Shown: piece after piece, positions 17,386-25,037 of the stretch | Layout: every line of letters begins with the position of its first letter | How positions within the stretch are numbered: position 1 is the first letter of the stretch | Assembly (NCBI GenBank): GCA_934272745.1 | Contig: CAKQSI010000002.1 | Span: 1-64,000, forward strand | Length of the DNA: 64,000 bases | Origin: an uncultured Clostridia bacterium | GTDB taxonomy: Bacteria > Bacillota > Clostridia > Christensenellales > Borkfalkiaceae | Direction of reading: 5' to 3' | Made by a program: the position numbers and the translations under genes | The notes under the pieces: generated by a model | Databases searched by the model: none | What the model was told of the DNA's origin: nothing | Seen by the model: only the letters and a program-made list of their open reading frames with translations

Positions 17386-18936
17386 ATGATGGAATTTATC
17401 AATTTCAACGACATAACTACCCAAGGCGATATCCGTTACCGTGCGGAAAAAAACCTTTCCCGTATGGAAAGCGAGCCGTACCAGCCCGCAAAATTCTTTC
17501 AGGACAGTTCCTACAACTGGCCGGGCGATTTTGAGGGGCGCACCCTGCTTGCTTTGGTTTCGGACGAAAAGGTTCTGCACAAAAAAGCGCGCTATATGGA
17601 CGAACTGATTGCAGCGCTTCCCGCGCACACCAACGAAGACAAATATTTCGGCGAAAAGGTGGCGGACGTCGTTTCGGAACAACTCCTTGCGGGGAACAGT
17701 TGGTTCCTCCGCGCCATGTGCGAACATTACGCCGAGTATCGGGACGAAGCCTGCCTTTCGGTCATCAAAACGGTGAACGAACGTCTGCTTTCCCGCCTGC
17801 TCCCGTTCTACGAAAAATACCCCACAGACCTTTCTATCCGCCAGAACGTGGGCGAAGCCATGGGCGATTTGTTGCAGAACGCCGTCAACGGCTGGCGCCT
17901 TTCCACCGACACCGCCTGCGCGTTTATCCCGCTCGACGGCTATACCGCGGTGTACGAAGTGTTGCGGGACGAAAAACTGAAAAAACTGATCGAACGCGCC
18001 ATTGAAATTTTCGACGGCATTGACAAAGTGGGCATTCGCTGCCAGACCCACGCCACCCTCTCGGGCGCGCGCGGCATTCTGCGTTTTTATCGCCTGACGG
18101 GGGAAGAAAAATACCTTGCCATCGCAAGAAAACTCTTCGCCCTGTACGAAAGCGACGGCATGACGGTCAACTACGCCAACTATAATTGGTTCCACCGTCC
18201 CGAATGGACGGAAGGCTGCGCGGTTGTGGACTCGTTTATCGTCGCGATGGAACTTTTCGCCTACACCGGCGAATACGCTTACGCCGCCGCCGTCAACCGC
18301 ATTTTTGAAAACGCGTTCCGCTTTTCCCAGCGCTATAACGGGGGACTGGGTTGCGACCTCTGCACCACCGAAACGCAGCCCGTGCTTCGCGGCGGCGACG
18401 GTATTTTCGAGGCGTACTGGTGCTGTTCCATGCGCTGCGGCGAGGGCATCTGGCGCCTGTCGTCCTTCCAGTACCTGACCGACGGCGATAAGATCACCGT
18501 TCCCCTTTACAACGACAACGAGGCGGAATTCTTCGGCGGCGCGGTGAAGATAGAAGAACGCAAAGAATCGGACGGCAAGATCGTCTTCTCCGTCAAAAAG
18601 GCGGAAAGACCTTTCGCGCTCCGCCTGTACGTCCCCGCGTTTGCCAGAAACGTCAAAGTGAACGGAGCGGAAGTCAAGACGGACGACGGATTCGTCTTCG
18701 TCCCGGTCGAAAAGGCGGGGGAAGTCGCGCTTACGTTCGATCTCCCCGTAGTAAGCGACGCCTGCCGCGGCAAAAAACGCTATTTCGTGGGTGATACCAT
18801 GTTGGGCGAAATTTTGTCCGGCACGGGCAAGTTCGGCGAATCTTACGAGGTGGACGGCAAAAAACTGCATAAAATCGTCGATATGGTTCGTCAGGACGAA
18901 AACAGCAAAGATATTTCGATGAAGGTGATCTTTTAA
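17386..18936 (+). CDS. GH127-like beta-L-arabinofuranosidase
   Basis: Likely (alpha/alpha)6-barrel glycosidase that removes beta-L-arabinofuranose or a related sugar. The 516-residue protein has the six-hairpin core with LGCDLCTTETQ and a cysteine cluster YWCCSMRCGEG (Cys346, Cys347). In GH127 a zinc-bound cysteine of such a pair is the nucleophile. The C-terminal third (from about 390) is a beta-sandwich with FALRLYVPAFARNVKVNG. It is shorter than many GH127 proteins. ATGATG gives two start choices; the first is used. The stop overlaps the manA start by one base (TAATG), so the two are translationally coupled. Confidence 0.7.
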   Translation: MMEFINFNDITTQGDIRYRAEKNLSRMESEPYQPAKFFQDSSYNWPGDFEGRTLLALVSDEKVLHKKARYMDELIAALPAHTNEDKYFGEKVADVVSEQLLAGNSWFLRAMCEHYAEYRDEACLSVIKTVNERLLSRLLPFYEKYPTDLSIRQNVGEAMGDLLQNAVNGWRLSTDTACAFIPLDGYTAVYEVLRDEKLKKLIERAIEIFDGIDKVGIRCQTHATLSGARGILRFYRLTGEEKYLAIARKLFALYESDGMTVNYANYNWFHRPEWTEGCAVVDSFIVAMELFAYTGEYAYAAAVNRIFENAFRFSQRYNGGLGCDLCTTETQPVLRGGDGIFEAYWCCSMRCGEGIWRLSSFQYLTDGDKITVPLYNDNEAEFFGGAVKIEERKESDGKIVFSVKKAERPFALRLYVPAFARNVKVNGAEVKTDDGFVFVPVEKAGEVALTFDLPVVSDACRGKKRYFVGDTMLGEILSGTGKFGESYEVDGKKLHKIVDMVRQDENSKDISMKVIF

Positions 18937-19865
18937 TGGAAATTTTCAAACTCATTCCCGCTTATAAAGACAATCTTTGGGGCGGAACCAAACTCAAAAC
19001 CGAGTGGAATAAAAAGACCGATCTTCCCGTCGTTGCGGAAAGTTGGGAACTCAGCTGTCACGACGCCGGACTGTCGGTCGTCGAAAACGGGACTTTTGCG
19101 GGTAAGACCTTAAAAAGCGTTCTGACCCCCGCAATGCTCGGAAAAAACGCCGCGCATTTTCCCTTTTTTCCCGTGCTGATCAAACTGATCGACGCGAAAG
19201 ACAATCTTTCCGTACAAGTGCACCCGTCGGACGATTACGCGCTTAAAAACGAGGGCGAATACGGCAAAACCGAAATGTGGTACGTCGTGGACGCCGAACC
19301 GGGCGCAGGACTTTATTGCGGTCTGAAGCAGGACTTGACCGAAGCGGAATTCCGCAAAAAAATCGCGGACAAGACGCTCGTGGAAGCGCTGCAATTTTTC
19401 CCCGTCAAGCCGGGGGACGCGTTCTTTATCCCGTCGGGCACCGTTCACGCCATCGGCGCTGGCGTTACCATTTGCGAAATTCAGCAAAACAGCAATCTGA
19501 CCTACCGCGTATATGATTACGGCAGAGTGGACAAAAAAACGGGGAAGGAGCGCGAACTGCACGTCGAAAAGGCGTTAAAAGTCGCCGACCTTACCGTTTA
19601 TCGCGACCGGATCGTGCCGAAGGAGGAACGTGCAGGCGTAAGTCTGCTCGCGTCCTGCAACTACTTTACCGTGCGGAGGCTGGCTCAGCCGGCAGCCGGC
19701 GCCGTCACGGCGGACGAAAACAGTTTCCTTTCGCTGACCGCACTTTCCGGCGCGGGGACGATCGCGGGACTGCCTTACCGAAAGGGAGATACCTTCTTCC
19801 TGCCCGCAGGGTTCGGAAAAGCGGAAATTACCGGAGAGTCGGTCTGGATCGAAACCCGGGTGTAA
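18936..19865 (+). CDS. manA: Mannose-6-phosphate isomerase, class I
   Basis: Zinc enzyme interconverting mannose 6-phosphate and fructose 6-phosphate, sending mannose from mannan breakdown into glycolysis. The 309-residue size is that of the short Firmicutes type. Metal ligands are visible in LSVQVHPSDDYAL (Gln and His), GKTEMWYVVDAEPG (Glu) and FIPSGTVHAIGAG (His). A C-terminal cupin-like domain follows. The start overlaps the preceding stop. Its presence at the end of a mannosidase/galactosidase cluster is the strongest sign that the cluster serves mannose-containing glycans. Confidence 0.93.
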   Translation: MEIFKLIPAYKDNLWGGTKLKTEWNKKTDLPVVAESWELSCHDAGLSVVENGTFAGKTLKSVLTPAMLGKNAAHFPFFPVLIKLIDAKDNLSVQVHPSDDYALKNEGEYGKTEMWYVVDAEPGAGLYCGLKQDLTEAEFRKKIADKTLVEALQFFPVKPGDAFFIPSGTVHAIGAGVTICEIQQNSNLTYRVYDYGRVDKKTGKERELHVEKALKVADLTVYRDRIVPKEERAGVSLLASCNYFTVRRLAQPAAGAVTADENSFLSLTALSGAGTIAGLPYRKGDTFFLPAGFGKAEITGESVWIETRV

Positions 19866-20107
19866 TTCACCCGCGGAAAATTTTTCCGTAAAAAGCCGCA
19901 CGGCGCCCGCCCGACGGCGGGTGTCTGCGCAGCGCATTGCCGGAAAAGTGCCGCAGGCACGGCAAACTGCCCGCCGTGCAGGGAACGCCCGCAGGGCAAA
20001 GCATTACCGTTTGTCCGCCGGACAGGGAGTACCCGCAGGCGCGGCAAAACTTTATACACCGATTTTAAGCAATAAAACTGTGTGCAATAAAAAATAAGAG
20101 GTAAACT

Positions 20108-21637
20108 ATGATTTACGACGCGATCGTCATCGGCGGAGGCGTGGTCGGTTGTTCCGCCCTCCGGTACCTTTCGGCGTACGCCGGCAACTATCTGCTTCTG
20201 GAAAAAGAAGCCGAAGTTGCTACCGGCGCGTCCGCGGCAAATAGTGGCATCGTGCATACGGGGTACGATTGCGAGCCGGGCACCAACAAAGCCCGCTTCA
20301 ACGTCGCCGGCGCAAACCGCATGGAAGAGGTGTGCCGCGCGCTGCACGTTTCCTATCAAAAGACCGGTTCTCTCGTCGTGGGACGGGAACAGGATTTGCC
20401 GGAACTGCAAAAACTTCTTTCCCAAGGGGAACAAAACGGAGTGAAAAACCTCCGCATCTTAGAGAGAGAGGAGTTTTTACGCATTCAACCGGACGTGAAC
20501 GCGTCTTATCGCTACGCGCTCTATTCGCCGGATACCGCTATTGTTTCGCCGTACAATCTCACCATCGCTTATGCGGAAAGCGCGATCGTCAACGGATCTG
20601 CCGTTCTGACGGGCGCGGAAGTGACGGCGGTGGAACGAAAAGACGACCTCTTCCGCTTGCATACGAAAAAGGGAGAGTTTGTCGCGCGCTACCTGATCAA
20701 CGCCGCGGGGGCGAACTGCGCCGCCGTCAACGACCTTTCGGGCGGAACGCCTTTTACCGTGACCTACCGCAAGGGGGAATATTACGTCGCCGATAAACAG
20801 CAGCCGGGAAAAGAACAGATCAAAACCGTCGTTTATCCCTGCCCGAACGAAATGGGGAAAGGCATTCTGGTCGTACCCACTACGGCGGGCAATCTGCTGT
20901 ACGGACCGACCGCAGAAAATATTCAAAATTACGAAACCGAAGTGTCGCGGCAGGGGCTTTCCGCCGTCCGCACGGCGACTTCTTCGCTCATCGACGGGTT
21001 GAAATTCAACGGTACTATCCGCGTATTTGCCGGCGTGCGCGTGCTTTCCGGTCACGACTTTATTGTGAAAGAGGACGAACGCGTGCCGGGCTTATTTACC
21101 TTTGGCGGGATCTGTTCGCCGGGGCTTTCGGCTTCTCCCGCCTTGGGAGAGGAAGCCGCGCTTTGCGCTGCCCGATATCTGAAAAAAGAAAAGAAAAAGG
21201 AGGTTCTGCCGCTTCCGCCCCGCGTCCGGGTGAAAAACCTGACGGAGGAGGAGAAAAACGCGCTTATCCGCAAGGATCCGCGCTACGGAAAAGTGGTCTG
21301 CCGGTGCGAAACGGTCACCGAAGGCGAAATTTTAGCCGAACTTTCCCGCCCGCTGCCGCCCAAAACGCTGGACGGATTCAAACGCAGGCTCAGGACGGGC
21401 ATGGGCAGATGTCAGGGCGGCTTCTGCTGGCCGCGCATGGCGGAACTTTTAACCGAAAACGGCGTTCCGCTTGCCGAAATTACAAAGGCGGGCGCGGGAA
21501 CCGAAATCGTGGTGTCGGAGATCAAAGCGGGACTGCCGGCGCGTTTTGCAGACAATAAAGAACAGCCGGCAAATTCTGTAAAAGCGGCTTCTGTCAAGTC
21601 CGCAGATTTTGCCGGAAAGGAGGGCGCCGACCTATGA
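20108..21637 (+). CDS. glpA: FAD-dependent glycerol-3-phosphate dehydrogenase-type oxidoreductase with BFD-like iron-sulfur domain
   Basis: Oxidises glycerol 3-phosphate to dihydroxyacetone phosphate in the three-gene clostridial arrangement. The N-terminus has the FAD-binding motif VIGGGVVGCSALRYLS and the DAO-fold segment GASAANSGIVHTGYD. The C-terminal BFD-like [2Fe-2S] domain shows CRCETVTEGEI and CQGGFCWPRM cysteines (about residues 397-443). The 509 residues include an Ala/Lys-rich tail. Its stop overlaps the next start (ATGA). An L-2-hydroxyglutarate-oxidase-like role is an alternative for the FAD domain, but the operon partners favour glycerol 3-phosphate. Confidence 0.82.
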   Translation: MIYDAIVIGGGVVGCSALRYLSAYAGNYLLLEKEAEVATGASAANSGIVHTGYDCEPGTNKARFNVAGANRMEEVCRALHVSYQKTGSLVVGREQDLPELQKLLSQGEQNGVKNLRILEREEFLRIQPDVNASYRYALYSPDTAIVSPYNLTIAYAESAIVNGSAVLTGAEVTAVERKDDLFRLHTKKGEFVARYLINAAGANCAAVNDLSGGTPFTVTYRKGEYYVADKQQPGKEQIKTVVYPCPNEMGKGILVVPTTAGNLLYGPTAENIQNYETEVSRQGLSAVRTATSSLIDGLKFNGTIRVFAGVRVLSGHDFIVKEDERVPGLFTFGGICSPGLSASPALGEEAALCAARYLKKEKKKEVLPLPPRVRVKNLTEEEKNALIRKDPRYGKVVCRCETVTEGEILAELSRPLPPKTLDGFKRRLRTGMGRCQGGFCWPRMAELLTENGVPLAEITKAGAGTEIVVSEIKAGLPARFADNKEQPANSVKAASVKSADFAGKEGADL

Positions 21638-22878
21638 ACAAAAAATTCGACGTAACGGTGATCGGCGGCGGTCCCGGCGGTATGGCGGCTGCGCTTGCCG
21701 CGGCAAAAGAAGGCGTTTCGGTCGCTCTTTTAGAGCGGGACGATAAACTGGGCGGCATTCTCAACCAGTGCATTCACAACGGTTTCGGGTTGCACTATTT
21801 CGGCGAGGAACTGACCGGTCCGGAGTATGCGTACCGCTTCAAAAAGCAAGTAGAAGCCACGCCCGGAATCACCGTTTTTCTGGACGCGATGGTGCTTTCG
21901 GTTGCACCGGACGGCAAAAGTCTGTCCGCCGTTTCTCCCAAAGAGGGCGCGTTTACGGTAGAAACCCGCGCGCTGGTCTTTGCCACCGGCTGCCGGGAGC
22001 GGACTGCGGGCGCCATTTCCATGTGCGGCACCCGCCCCGCAGGGATTTATACCGCCGGCATGGCGCAGCGTCTTTGTAATGCGGACGGCTGGATGGTGGG
22101 CAAAAACGTGGTCATTTTAGGTTCCGGCGATATCGGGCTCATTATGGCGCGGCGCATGAAGTACGAGGGCGCCGACGTCAAAATGGTAGTCGAACTCATG
22201 CCGTATTCGTCCGGACTCAAACGCAACGTCGTTTCCTGTGTGGAAGACTTTGGGATCCCGCTGTTGTTTTCAACTACGATTACGCGCGTCGTCGGCGAAA
22301 AGCGGGTGGAAGGCGTTTATATCGCAAGCGTGGACGAAAGAGGCGTTCCCAAACCGGAAACCGAGCGCTTCGTTCCGTGCGATACGGTGCTGCTTTCGGT
22401 GGGGCTGATTCCGGAAACCGAACTGTGCAATTCCCTCGGCGTAAGGCAGGACGCGATTACGAAGTCCGCGTTCGTGGACGAAGGGCGGCAGTCTTCCGTC
22501 CCCGGCGTCTTTTTTGCGGGCAACTGTCTGCACGTGCACGACCTTGCCGATAACGTGACCGAAGAGGGAATGATTGCAGGGCGCGCGGCGGCGCTGTACT
22601 CGCTGCAAAAGACCGAAAAACGCGACCACGTAGGGGTGTTTTCCGGTCACGGCGTGCGGTACGTGCTTCCGCAAATTGCGGCAAAAGGACAGCCGTTCGA
22701 TCTCTATTTCCGCGTGGATAAAGTCTATCAAAGGGGCGCGGTGCAGATCAAAGCGGGCGGCGCCGTCATAAAAACCAAAAAATTCGCCGTCGTGGCGCCC
22801 GGGGAAATGCAGAAGATCGCGCTTCCCGGCGTGAACGGCGACGTAACGGTAGAAATTGTCGGAGGTGACGCGGAATGA
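21634..22878 (+). CDS. FAD/NAD(P)-dependent oxidoreductase of the glp operon
   Basis: Pyridine-nucleotide-disulfide-type flavoprotein of 414 residues. It probably passes electrons between the dehydrogenase upstream and NAD(P) or another carrier. It has the N-terminal dinucleotide motif VIGGGPGGMAAALAAAKEG, a conserved LNQCIHNGFGLHYFGEELTG segment with one cysteine, an ATGCRERTAG loop, the second nucleotide motif VILGSGDIGLIMARR near residue 165, and FAGNCLHVHDLADNVTEEG for the FAD flavin side. It overlaps both neighbours by 4 bp (ATGA), a tightly coupled operon. It is functionally analogous to GlpB but not obviously homologous to the E. coli subunit. Confidence 0.8.
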   Translation: MNKKFDVTVIGGGPGGMAAALAAAKEGVSVALLERDDKLGGILNQCIHNGFGLHYFGEELTGPEYAYRFKKQVEATPGITVFLDAMVLSVAPDGKSLSAVSPKEGAFTVETRALVFATGCRERTAGAISMCGTRPAGIYTAGMAQRLCNADGWMVGKNVVILGSGDIGLIMARRMKYEGADVKMVVELMPYSSGLKRNVVSCVEDFGIPLLFSTTITRVVGEKRVEGVYIASVDERGVPKPETERFVPCDTVLLSVGLIPETELCNSLGVRQDAITKSAFVDEGRQSSVPGVFFAGNCLHVHDLADNVTEEGMIAGRAAALYSLQKTEKRDHVGVFSGHGVRYVLPQIAAKGQPFDLYFRVDKVYQRGAVQIKAGGAVIKTKKFAVVAPGEMQKIALPGVNGDVTVEIVGGDAE

Positions 22879-23237
22879 AAACGGTGGAATTGACTTGCAT
22901 CATGTGTCCCATCGGTTGCCGCATCACGGCGGTAAAAAACGGGGAAGAATGGCAGATCTCGGGCAACGGCTGCCCGCGCGGCGCCGCTTACGCTAAAAAG
23001 GAAGCACAGCGCCCCGTGCGCGTCATCACCTCGCTGGTAAAAACCAGGGACGGGAAAGTGCTTTCGGTCAAAACCGAAAATCCCGTCCCGAAAGAAGAAG
23101 TGTTTCCGCTCCTCTCGCGCCTGAAAACGGTGACCGTTTCACGAAAAACCGACGTCGGGGATGAAATTCTGTCCGTAACTTTGCCGGACGGCGAAGTCGT
23201 GCGCTTCCTCGCCACGGCAGAATACGACCCGAAATAA
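22875..23237 (+). CDS. DUF1667 protein
   Basis: Small 120-residue protein whose N-terminal half has four cysteines (TCIMCPIGC and GNGCPRG), arranged like a ligand set for an iron-sulfur cluster or zinc. DUF1667 proteins are found as the third gene of this glycerol-3-phosphate operon in Clostridia, where an electron-transfer role is suspected. The start overlaps the previous stop by 4 bp. A bidirectional terminator follows at 23338. Biochemical function is unknown. Confidence 0.85.
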   Translation: MKTVELTCIMCPIGCRITAVKNGEEWQISGNGCPRGAAYAKKEAQRPVRVITSLVKTRDGKVLSVKTENPVPKEEVFPLLSRLKTVTVSRKTDVGDEILSVTLPDGEVVRFLATAEYDPK

Positions 23238-23337
23238 CCCGGTTTTTCCCGTGTGGGAAATCGGAATGCAGAGTGTGAAACCGGCTACGGATATGCGGTG
23301 AAACCCGATAGATATGACAGTTATAAAACAATGGAAA

Positions 23338-23385
23338 AGAGAGCGGGGCGCTTGCAATTTTGCAAGCGCCACGCTCTCTTTTCTT
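23338..23385. terminator. Bidirectional terminator between glp operon and queT
   Basis: Stem 23338-23356 / 23361-23379 with one mismatch and an ATTT loop, flanked by AAAA on the left and TTTTC on the right, between convergent transcripts. Confidence 0.85.
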
Positions 23386-23526
23386 GATTGTCGATATAAA
23401 AAATTTTTACAACCTTTCGGCGGCAACAGAACAAATCTCTTACACTGCACCCGGCTTTCGGAGAATTGCCGGGCGCCGCGGCAGGCGGATTCCTTCCGCA
23501 AAGCCGGCAGGGGTTCGCCTCTAAAA

Positions 23527-24012
23527 TCAATCCTGCAAAAACCGCGCCGTTTCCTTGGCTTTTCTCAAGCCGAAATACAGCGGCAACCCCAGCCCGTAGC
23601 AAAAAATCGCCTGGGTAAGGAACAGGGAGAGAAAATTCATCCAGAACGCCGCGTCGCCCGCTGCAAATTTCCACATCAGCGGCAGAAAAATCGCGTTCAG
23701 CGTCACGGGGAAGTTCATTGCCAAAATCGGTTTTTTCCTCGTCAGACGGGTTAAAACCGCCGCAAGCAGCGTGGTCAGCGACCCGATTACAACGTCCCAG
23801 ACGCCGTACGGCGAAAGCAGGTTCGCGATCAGACACCCGACGAAAAGCGCAGGTACGCTTTCCGAAAAAAGAAGAGGAAGCGCAGTCAGCGCTTCCCCCG
23901 GTCTGATCTGTACCGGTCCGAAAGCGAGAGGAGCGCAGACCAAAGTCAGCGCAACGTACATGGCCGCGACGATGCCCGCGCGGCAGAGCTTTTTAGCAGA
24001 TACAGAGTGCAT
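23527..24012 (-). CDS. queT: QueT-family ECF transporter S-component (queuosine precursor uptake)
   Basis: Substrate-binding membrane subunit predicted to import a queuosine precursor together with the shared ECF module, which is not in this window. The 161-residue protein has about five hydrophobic segments and the QueT-like motifs VQIRPGEALTALPLLF and GCLIANLLSPYGVWDVVIGS. A candidate preQ1 riboswitch overlaps its ribosome-binding site (24023-24062), which independently supports the assignment. The start is the ATG at 24010-24012, with GAGG about 10 nt upstream. No queuosine synthesis genes are near, so salvage rather than synthesis is suggested. Confidence 0.88.
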   Translation of the reverse strand: MHSVSAKKLCRAGIVAAMYVALTLVCAPLAFGPVQIRPGEALTALPLLFSESVPALFVGCLIANLLSPYGVWDVVIGSLTTLLAAVLTRLTRKKPILAMNFPVTLNAIFLPLMWKFAAGDAAFWMNFLSLFLTQAIFCYGLGLPLYFGLRKAKETARFLQD

Positions 24013-24022
24013 ATTTTTATCA

Positions 24023-24062
24023 CCTCGGTTTTTTTAAGGAAGTGTTCTCCGAAAACCTTCCC
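24023..24062 (-). promoter_or_regulatory. Candidate preQ1-I riboswitch upstream of queT
   Basis: Read on the minus strand: GGAAG at the 5' end pairs with CUUCC. The loop carries UCGG and ends AACAC. An A-rich linker UUAAAAAAA follows, then CCGAGG. Loop UCGG can pair with CCGA of the tail, giving the H-type pseudoknot of preQ1-I aptamers. That pairing would cover the GAGG ribosome-binding site, so ligand should block translation. The loop is slightly longer than usual. The call rests on structure, the A-rich linker and the queT gene. Confidence 0.6.
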
Positions 24063-24087
24063 GCAAAAGTTTAGCACTCTTTTCCAA

Positions 24088-24168
24088 AAAAAGCAAGGGT
24101 TTTTACCGGGGGTGAAAGGTAAAAAGCAAGGGTTTTTACAGGGGGGAAAGGTAAAAAGCACGGGTTTT
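24088..24168. repeat. Three 32-33 bp direct repeats in the queT leader
   Basis: Units beginning AAAAAGCAAGGGTTTTTAC start at about 24088, 24121 and 24153; the third is partial and has one change (CACGGG). They lie upstream of the riboswitch. Confidence 0.8.
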
Positions 24169-24288
24169 GGCAGATAGAAACGTAAAATACGATGGTCTTG
24201 AGCGGAAAAACCGTCTTTTTAAAAAATCGCGTCGGTATTGCGGGTCTGCCATATTCAGGGCGCTTTTACCCTCGCAACAGCGAAAAAT

Positions 24289-24501
24289 TCAATGCAGCCG
24301 GCGCAAAGGATTGTACATTACAAGGTAAAAAATCGTCCAGATCCCCGCGATTCCGACCAGAATATAGATCAGCCGTGCCAAAACGGTAGTCGCACCGCCG
24401 GCAATAAAAGCAACAAGGTCAAAGGCAAACAGCCCCACAAGCAGCCAGTTCAGCGCGCCGATAATGACTAAAATCAATGCGATAAACGAAGTAACTTTCA
24501 T
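24289..24501 (-). CDS. DUF378 small membrane protein
   Basis: 70-residue protein with two predicted membrane helices (about 4-26 and 41-62) and the family pattern LVIIGALNWLLVGLF near the start. Function is unknown; the family is widespread in Firmicutes. A GGAGG ribosome-binding site lies about 10 nt before the ATG at 24499-24501. It is transcribed away from the pilin-like gene and has no obvious operon partner. Confidence 0.85.
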   Translation of the reverse strand: MKVTSFIALILVIIGALNWLLVGLFAFDLVAFIAGGATTVLARLIYILVGIAGIWTIFYLVMYNPLRRLH

Positions 24502-24699
24502 AATAACAAAACCTCCAAAGTCGTTTTGATTATTTTCCCCGCAATTACTTTTTTTATACCGAGAAGCTTCAGAAATTTGACAAAATACAAAGCAAAGCGG
24601 TGCAACAGGTACGATAAAGTTTCTGGTCGAAAAACGGCAAAAATTAAATTTGTCATAAAAAATTATGACAACAATCTGCGTTTTGCCCGTGTGAAATAC

Positions 24700-24728
24700 T
24701 TGACAAAATGCTGGGGGGGGGGTACACT
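24700..24728 (+). promoter_or_regulatory. Promoter with G10 tract in its spacer (candidate phase-variable)
   Basis: TTGACA at 24700-24705, 17-bp spacer, TACACT at 24723-24728. Bases 24713-24722 of the spacer are ten consecutive Gs. Gain or loss of one G would move the spacer from the optimal 17 bp and change promoter strength. It drives the 310-nt leader of the pilin-like gene. Confidence 0.72.
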
Positions 24729-24812
24729 AAATGCAGATTTCAGAAAGGGAGATCCACCGACAAAAAAACAGTTTTCTTGTCGGTAAGGCGGCAAAGCCGC
24801 AAGGGCGTTCCA

Positions 24813-24976
24813 CCGCCCGCAGCGGGAAAAGCCCGGCAATTCCACCGCCCGCAGCGGGAAAAACCGAGCGGTTCCGCCGCCCTTTCGAGCGGTTCCACCG
24901 CCCTTTCGAGCGGTTCCGCCGCCCTTTCGAGCGGTTACGCCGCCCTTTCGAGCGGTTCCACCGCCCGCAGCGGTAA
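24813..24976. repeat. GC-rich tandem array in the pilin-like gene leader
   Basis: Five units of 21 bp starting at 24866, 24887, 24908, 24929 and 24950 (GAGCGGTTCCRCCGCCCTTTC), flanked by three copies of CCGCCCGCAGCGG at about 24816, 24846 and 24962. The unit length is a multiple of three but no start codon or ribosome-binding site supports translation. Confidence 0.88.
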
Positions 24977-25037
24977 AAACCGGGCGGTTCCGCCACCCTT
25001 TCGGGACAATGAAAGATAATTTTTTGGAGGTAACAAA

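Larger units (their letters stand above)
24502..25037. other. 536-bp divergent intergenic region
   Basis: Separates the DUF378 gene (minus) from the pilin-like gene (plus). It holds the poly-G promoter (24700-24728) and a long leader made mostly of GC-rich repeats (24813-24976). The remainder is AT-rich. No gene seen. Confidence 0.7.

Noticed and set aside
17320..18870. 516-codon minus-strand open frame
   Set aside because: Exact shadow of the GH127-like gene, with biased His/Phe/Val composition and no family resemblance.
24866..24970. Possible CRISPR array
   Set aside because: The 21-bp units are contiguous with no unique spacers and no cas genes; it is a simple tandem repeat.
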